A stretch of DNA of 44,608 nucleotides from JAPXRI01 sp033813635 (GTDB lineage: Bacteria; Bacillota; Clostridia; Oscillospirales; QAMX01), in the NCBI GenBank assembly GCA_033813635.1, contig JAPXRI010000022.1, forward strand, positions 1 to 44,608. The letters are read 5' to 3'. Shown one piece after another: positions 42,066 through 44,608 of the stretch. The position numbers and the translations under genes were made by a program. The notes under the pieces are model-generated. The model worked only from the letters and a program-made list of their open reading frames with translations, was not told the DNA's origin and did not search any database. The first letter of the stretch is position 1; each line of letters opens with the position of its first letter.

Positions 42066-44369
42066 TTAATATACCCTTATCTCATAGATGCCGGGCGAGC
42101 TCTCCTCGTCCCAGACGCGTTTGACGATGATTCTGAGGCGGTCGGAGATAACCGAGCCGAAGCTTTGTTTTCTGAAGCGGTGAATATTGTCGGTCACGTC
42201 GAAAAGCGGTCTCCATTCTCCCCCGACGAAAGCGTCCGCCGAGTAATCCCGGACGAGCCTGCCCGACACGCGCTTACCGCAGTCCAGCGGCATCTCGTGG
42301 AATGTGCGTTCAAGCGTGTCGAATGTGATATGGACCTCTGAAAAGGTTTGGGGCGACGGCCAGGAAAACTCGAGGATCTGCGGGGTTTTTCCGTTTTGCG
42401 CCGACTGCCACATATGGAGCGGGTTGTTTGAAAATCTGCGGTTTACCCCGTCGGTCACGTTTTGCGCCTCGCCGTAGGGAAGCTTCGGCGTAATGTCGAC
42501 CACCGGGCAGTCCCCGTAAACAACGTATTCCCCATCCCCGGCCTCGGCCCGCCTTCCCCAAGTGCAGAAGCGGTTATTGACCGCCATTTTCACGCCGGGC
42601 GCGGCTGAAATAAGGATCAGATAGCGCTCCTCGTCGACCGTATCTTTTTTCTCCAAAAGCTCCGAATCAAAGCGGAAGACGGCGCGGTTCTGCCCGGGCA
42701 TTATCTCGGCGGACGCTTTTTTAATCTCTTTAAAAATGCCGGAGGCGTTGTCGTCGGCCCACTCGACCTCGTTTTTCGTCTTTTCATAAGGGAAACCCTT
42801 CTGCCGCGAACCCTGGTCCTTTTTCTGCCACCCCTGCGGGTAGGCCCGCTCGAAAAGCGCGGCCGTCAGCGCGACGGGCTCGCTCCCGTTGTTTTCCAGC
42901 AAAAACGAAACCGTTTCAAGCTTTTTCGGAAAATCCCAGAGCATCACGCCTATGGCTTTGTCCAACGCGACCCATTTTTCGGCGGTCTCCGCGCAGAAAG
43001 CGCGCTCGGAGGTCGCTTTTACCAAGGCTCTGCGCGCAAGGTCCCGTTCATCCTCGTTTTTCGCGCCGGGAATCGAGCCGTCCTCTCTGAGGATCATCTG
43101 CCGGAGTTCTTCGATATGCTTTTCGCCGACCTCGCGGGGAGAAACGCCGTATTTTTTCATAAGGTACGCCGCGCAGCCGACCGCCTGACCGACCGCCGCC
43201 AGCGTACGCTGAAGCCGCGTCGTGCCGTGCGCGATATGCGAAACGCTGAAAAGCCGCGAGGCAAACAGCAGATTGCCGATATTTTTCGAATAAAGGCAGC
43301 GAAACGGGATCGTGTAGATCGGCGGTATGCCGATATAGGTGATTTTAACGTAGTCCGGCATGCCTTCTCTCGGATAGTGGATATCCTCGGCGAAGCCGCC
43401 GAACGCGACCGCGTCGTCAAACACCCTGCCGCTCTCCACGTCGTTTTGCGTCAGCGTATAATCGCCGACGAAACGGCGGCTCTCTCTTTTTAATAATTTA
43501 GGGCTGATCCATATAAGCTCCCAGTTTTTGGCTTCCTCTATGTATTTTTCATTTTTGATATAGTTCCAGGCGCTGAAAAGCTGTCTTCTCGCCTCTTTGT
43601 AAATCTCTGCCTCGTCTTTTATCGTATTTTTCTGCCCACCGGTTTCGGACGGAAAAAAGTATCTGAGGCTCTCGTCCGGCCCGGGTCGGAAAGTCGGGTA
43701 TTCGCCGTAGCCCGGGAAAAACGGCGGCGTGCCCTCCGGCGGGATGAACGGCACCGGTCCGTCCGCCTTTCTGAGAAGAGCGACAAGGCTTGAGCCCATC
43801 GTGACGGCGTCGGCCTTTTCCAGTGCGCTTCGTTCGTTATACTCGCTTTTCGCCTCCCGCCCCATGCGCCAGAGCGCGCCGGCCGCGGCGGAGATACTGC
43901 CGTCGCCCGAGGCGTCAATCACGCCAAGGCGCACCGTTACGGTCTTGGTCTCGTACGCGCCGGTATCCTCGAGGACTACGCCGGCGATGCGCGCCCCGTC
44001 CATGATCGGTTCTCTGGCGTAATGGTTTCTGAACACCCGCACGCCGGACCCGATCAGGGTCTGATATAAAACCTCGTCCCACAGAAGGCTTGAATTATAA
44101 TGCAGTCCGGATGAGACGGTTTTCGCGCGCATCCACGCGGCGCGCTCGGTAATCTCCTCGATCACGCCGGTTTCGGCGGCGTAAGCGTGGAACCGGTGCG
44201 CGCCTGACGGGTGCACCCCGCCGTCCGGCCCGGAGTTCCCTCCGAGCACCAGGCTTTTTTCGGCGAGGCAAACGTCGACCCCGAGCCGCGCAGCCTGGAC
44301 CGCGGCGCAGATCCCGCCGAGCCCTCCGCCTATCACGAGAAAATCTGTAATGATTGTATTGCCGCCCAT
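42066..44369 (-). CDS. FAD-dependent oxidoreductase with discoidin-like C-terminal domain
   Basis: 767 residues. The first 450 are an FAD_oxidored (PF12831-type) enzyme: FLVIGGGLGGICAAVQAARL (about 10-29), EKSLVLGGNSG and IDASGDGSISAAAGA, with NIGNLLFASRLFSVSH and TRLQRTLAAVGQAVG closing the FAD site. A beta-rich middle (about 470-610) and a C-terminal domain (about 650-767: FSWPSPQTFSEVHITFDT, LRIIVKRVWDEESSPGIYEI, ending RVY) look like an F5/8 type C (discoidin) sandwich. There is no signal peptide, so this domain acts in the cytoplasm or in an assembled enzyme. ATG 44369 has GGAGGAGA upstream and a good promoter. The substrate is probably a carbohydrate derivative; this is inferred from the neighbours. 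Confidence 0.82.
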   Translation of the reverse strand: MGGNTIITDFLVIGGGLGGICAAVQAARLGVDVCLAEKSLVLGGNSGPDGGVHPSGAHRFHAYAAETGVIEEITERAAWMRAKTVSSGLHYNSSLLWDEVLYQTLIGSGVRVFRNHYAREPIMDGARIAGVVLEDTGAYETKTVTVRLGVIDASGDGSISAAAGALWRMGREAKSEYNERSALEKADAVTMGSSLVALLRKADGPVPFIPPEGTPPFFPGYGEYPTFRPGPDESLRYFFPSETGGQKNTIKDEAEIYKEARRQLFSAWNYIKNEKYIEEAKNWELIWISPKLLKRESRRFVGDYTLTQNDVESGRVFDDAVAFGGFAEDIHYPREGMPDYVKITYIGIPPIYTIPFRCLYSKNIGNLLFASRLFSVSHIAHGTTRLQRTLAAVGQAVGCAAYLMKKYGVSPREVGEKHIEELRQMILREDGSIPGAKNEDERDLARRALVKATSERAFCAETAEKWVALDKAIGVMLWDFPKKLETVSFLLENNGSEPVALTAALFERAYPQGWQKKDQGSRQKGFPYEKTKNEVEWADDNASGIFKEIKKASAEIMPGQNRAVFRFDSELLEKKDTVDEERYLILISAAPGVKMAVNNRFCTWGRRAEAGDGEYVVYGDCPVVDITPKLPYGEAQNVTDGVNRRFSNNPLHMWQSAQNGKTPQILEFSWPSPQTFSEVHITFDTLERTFHEMPLDCGKRVSGRLVRDYSADAFVGGEWRPLFDVTDNIHRFRKQSFGSVISDRLRIIVKRVWDEESSPGIYEIRVY

Positions 44370-44402
44370 GTGTATTCTCCTCCGGAGCTTCGATTTAAAA
44401 AG

Positions 44403-44431
44403 ATTTTATACCCATTCGGAAAATGTGTCAA
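44403..44431 (-). promoter_or_regulatory. promoter of the FAD oxidoreductase gene
   Basis: Minus strand: TTGACA (complement of 44426-44431), a 17-base spacer and TAAAAT (complement of 44403-44408), 34 bases upstream of the start. Confidence 0.7.
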
Positions 44432-44486
44432 GAAACGCTGTTGCTATTTGGAAGACGAATTATTATAATAGTTTTGGGGATATCGT

Positions 44487-44513
44487 AAAAAAGGAGACAA
44501 AAGAACCGTCTCC
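44487..44513 (-). terminator. terminator of a leftward gene outside the window
   Basis: On the minus strand GGAGAC (complement of 44508-44513) pairs with GTCTCC (complement of 44493-44498) across a 9-base loop, followed by six T (complement of 44487-44492). The remaining bases to 44608 show no gene. Confidence 0.55.
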
Positions 44514-44608
44514 CTGTCTCCGATGAGGTGACTAACTATTAAAAGTCAAGCCCTTAATTCAAAAAAATGCAAGGCAAAAAAAGGCGCAGAAAACCAAGCC
44601 CTCTTGCG

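Noticed and set aside
44440..44608. possible defence or mobile element beginning at the right edge
   Set aside because: Only a terminator-type hairpin and AT-rich sequence are visible; no coding frame supports it.

Overview
The window looks like chromosome from an uncultured, GC-rich member of the Clostridia (Firmicutes), probably of the Oscillospirales or Christensenellales type. The grounds are: a divergent ParE/ParC-type topoisomerase pair, an ftsE-ftsX-M23-S41 cell-division cluster, a CarD regulator, an IspDF fusion, MurA, acetate kinase and TmcAL, lipoproteins with Thr-rich linkers, strong purine-rich ribosome binding sites, frequent GTG/TTG starts and sigma-A type promoters. There is no rRNA, tRNA, CRISPR array, phage, plasmid or recognisable intact insertion sequence. 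Placement below class is inference.

Layout. 0.2-4.5 kb: topoisomerase operon behind a strong promoter with a palindrome over its -10. 4.6-6.5 kb: an AT-richer patch with an orphan secreted protein and a secreted-protein gene broken by two in-frame TGA codons. 6.6-9.3 kb: phosphate module (DUF47 + PiT) divergent from a DUF368/PopT undecaprenyl-phosphate translocase. 9.4-17 kb: murA, a small membrane protein, a MATE exporter, a lipoprotein with the two-domain architecture of cobalamin carriers, ackA and tmcAL. 17.2-20 kb: a frameshifted lipoprotein gene, a Gfo/Idh/MocA oxidoreductase and a GNAT acetyltransferase with a frameshifted 3' end. 20-27.3 kb: a leftward block CdaR-like regulator, ftsE, ftsX, M23 peptidase, S41 protease, carD, ispDF, with a 100-bp inverted-repeat element between carD and ispDF. 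27.4-31.1 kb: an 8-bp tandem repeat, a tiny lipoprotein and a three-gene glycerol-3-phosphate dehydrogenase-like operon with an attenuator-like leader. 31.2-32 kb: a SpoU/TrmH rRNA methyltransferase.

32-44.4 kb is an accessory catabolic island: two divergent uroporphyrinogen-decarboxylase-superfamily proteins, a six-hairpin glycosidase-like protein, a second Gfo/Idh/MocA enzyme, then a separate transcript with an orphan TIM-barrel glycosidase-like protein, a HpcH/HpaI aldolase and an amidohydrolase in overlapping frames, followed by a lipoprotein and a large FAD oxidoreductase with a discoidin-like C-terminal domain. No transporter or corrinoid protein is encoded in it. The enzyme types suggest stepwise breakdown of an unusual (perhaps methylated or acidic) sugar compound; the substrate is unknown. 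Three island-type promoters (including that of the distant oxidoreductase at 19 kb) share an ATGCTATAWT extended -10.

Three genes are interrupted (5.5-6.4, 17.2-17.8, 19.2-20 kb). Each keeps a readable protein across the break, so recent decay, regulated recoding or consensus errors all remain possible.
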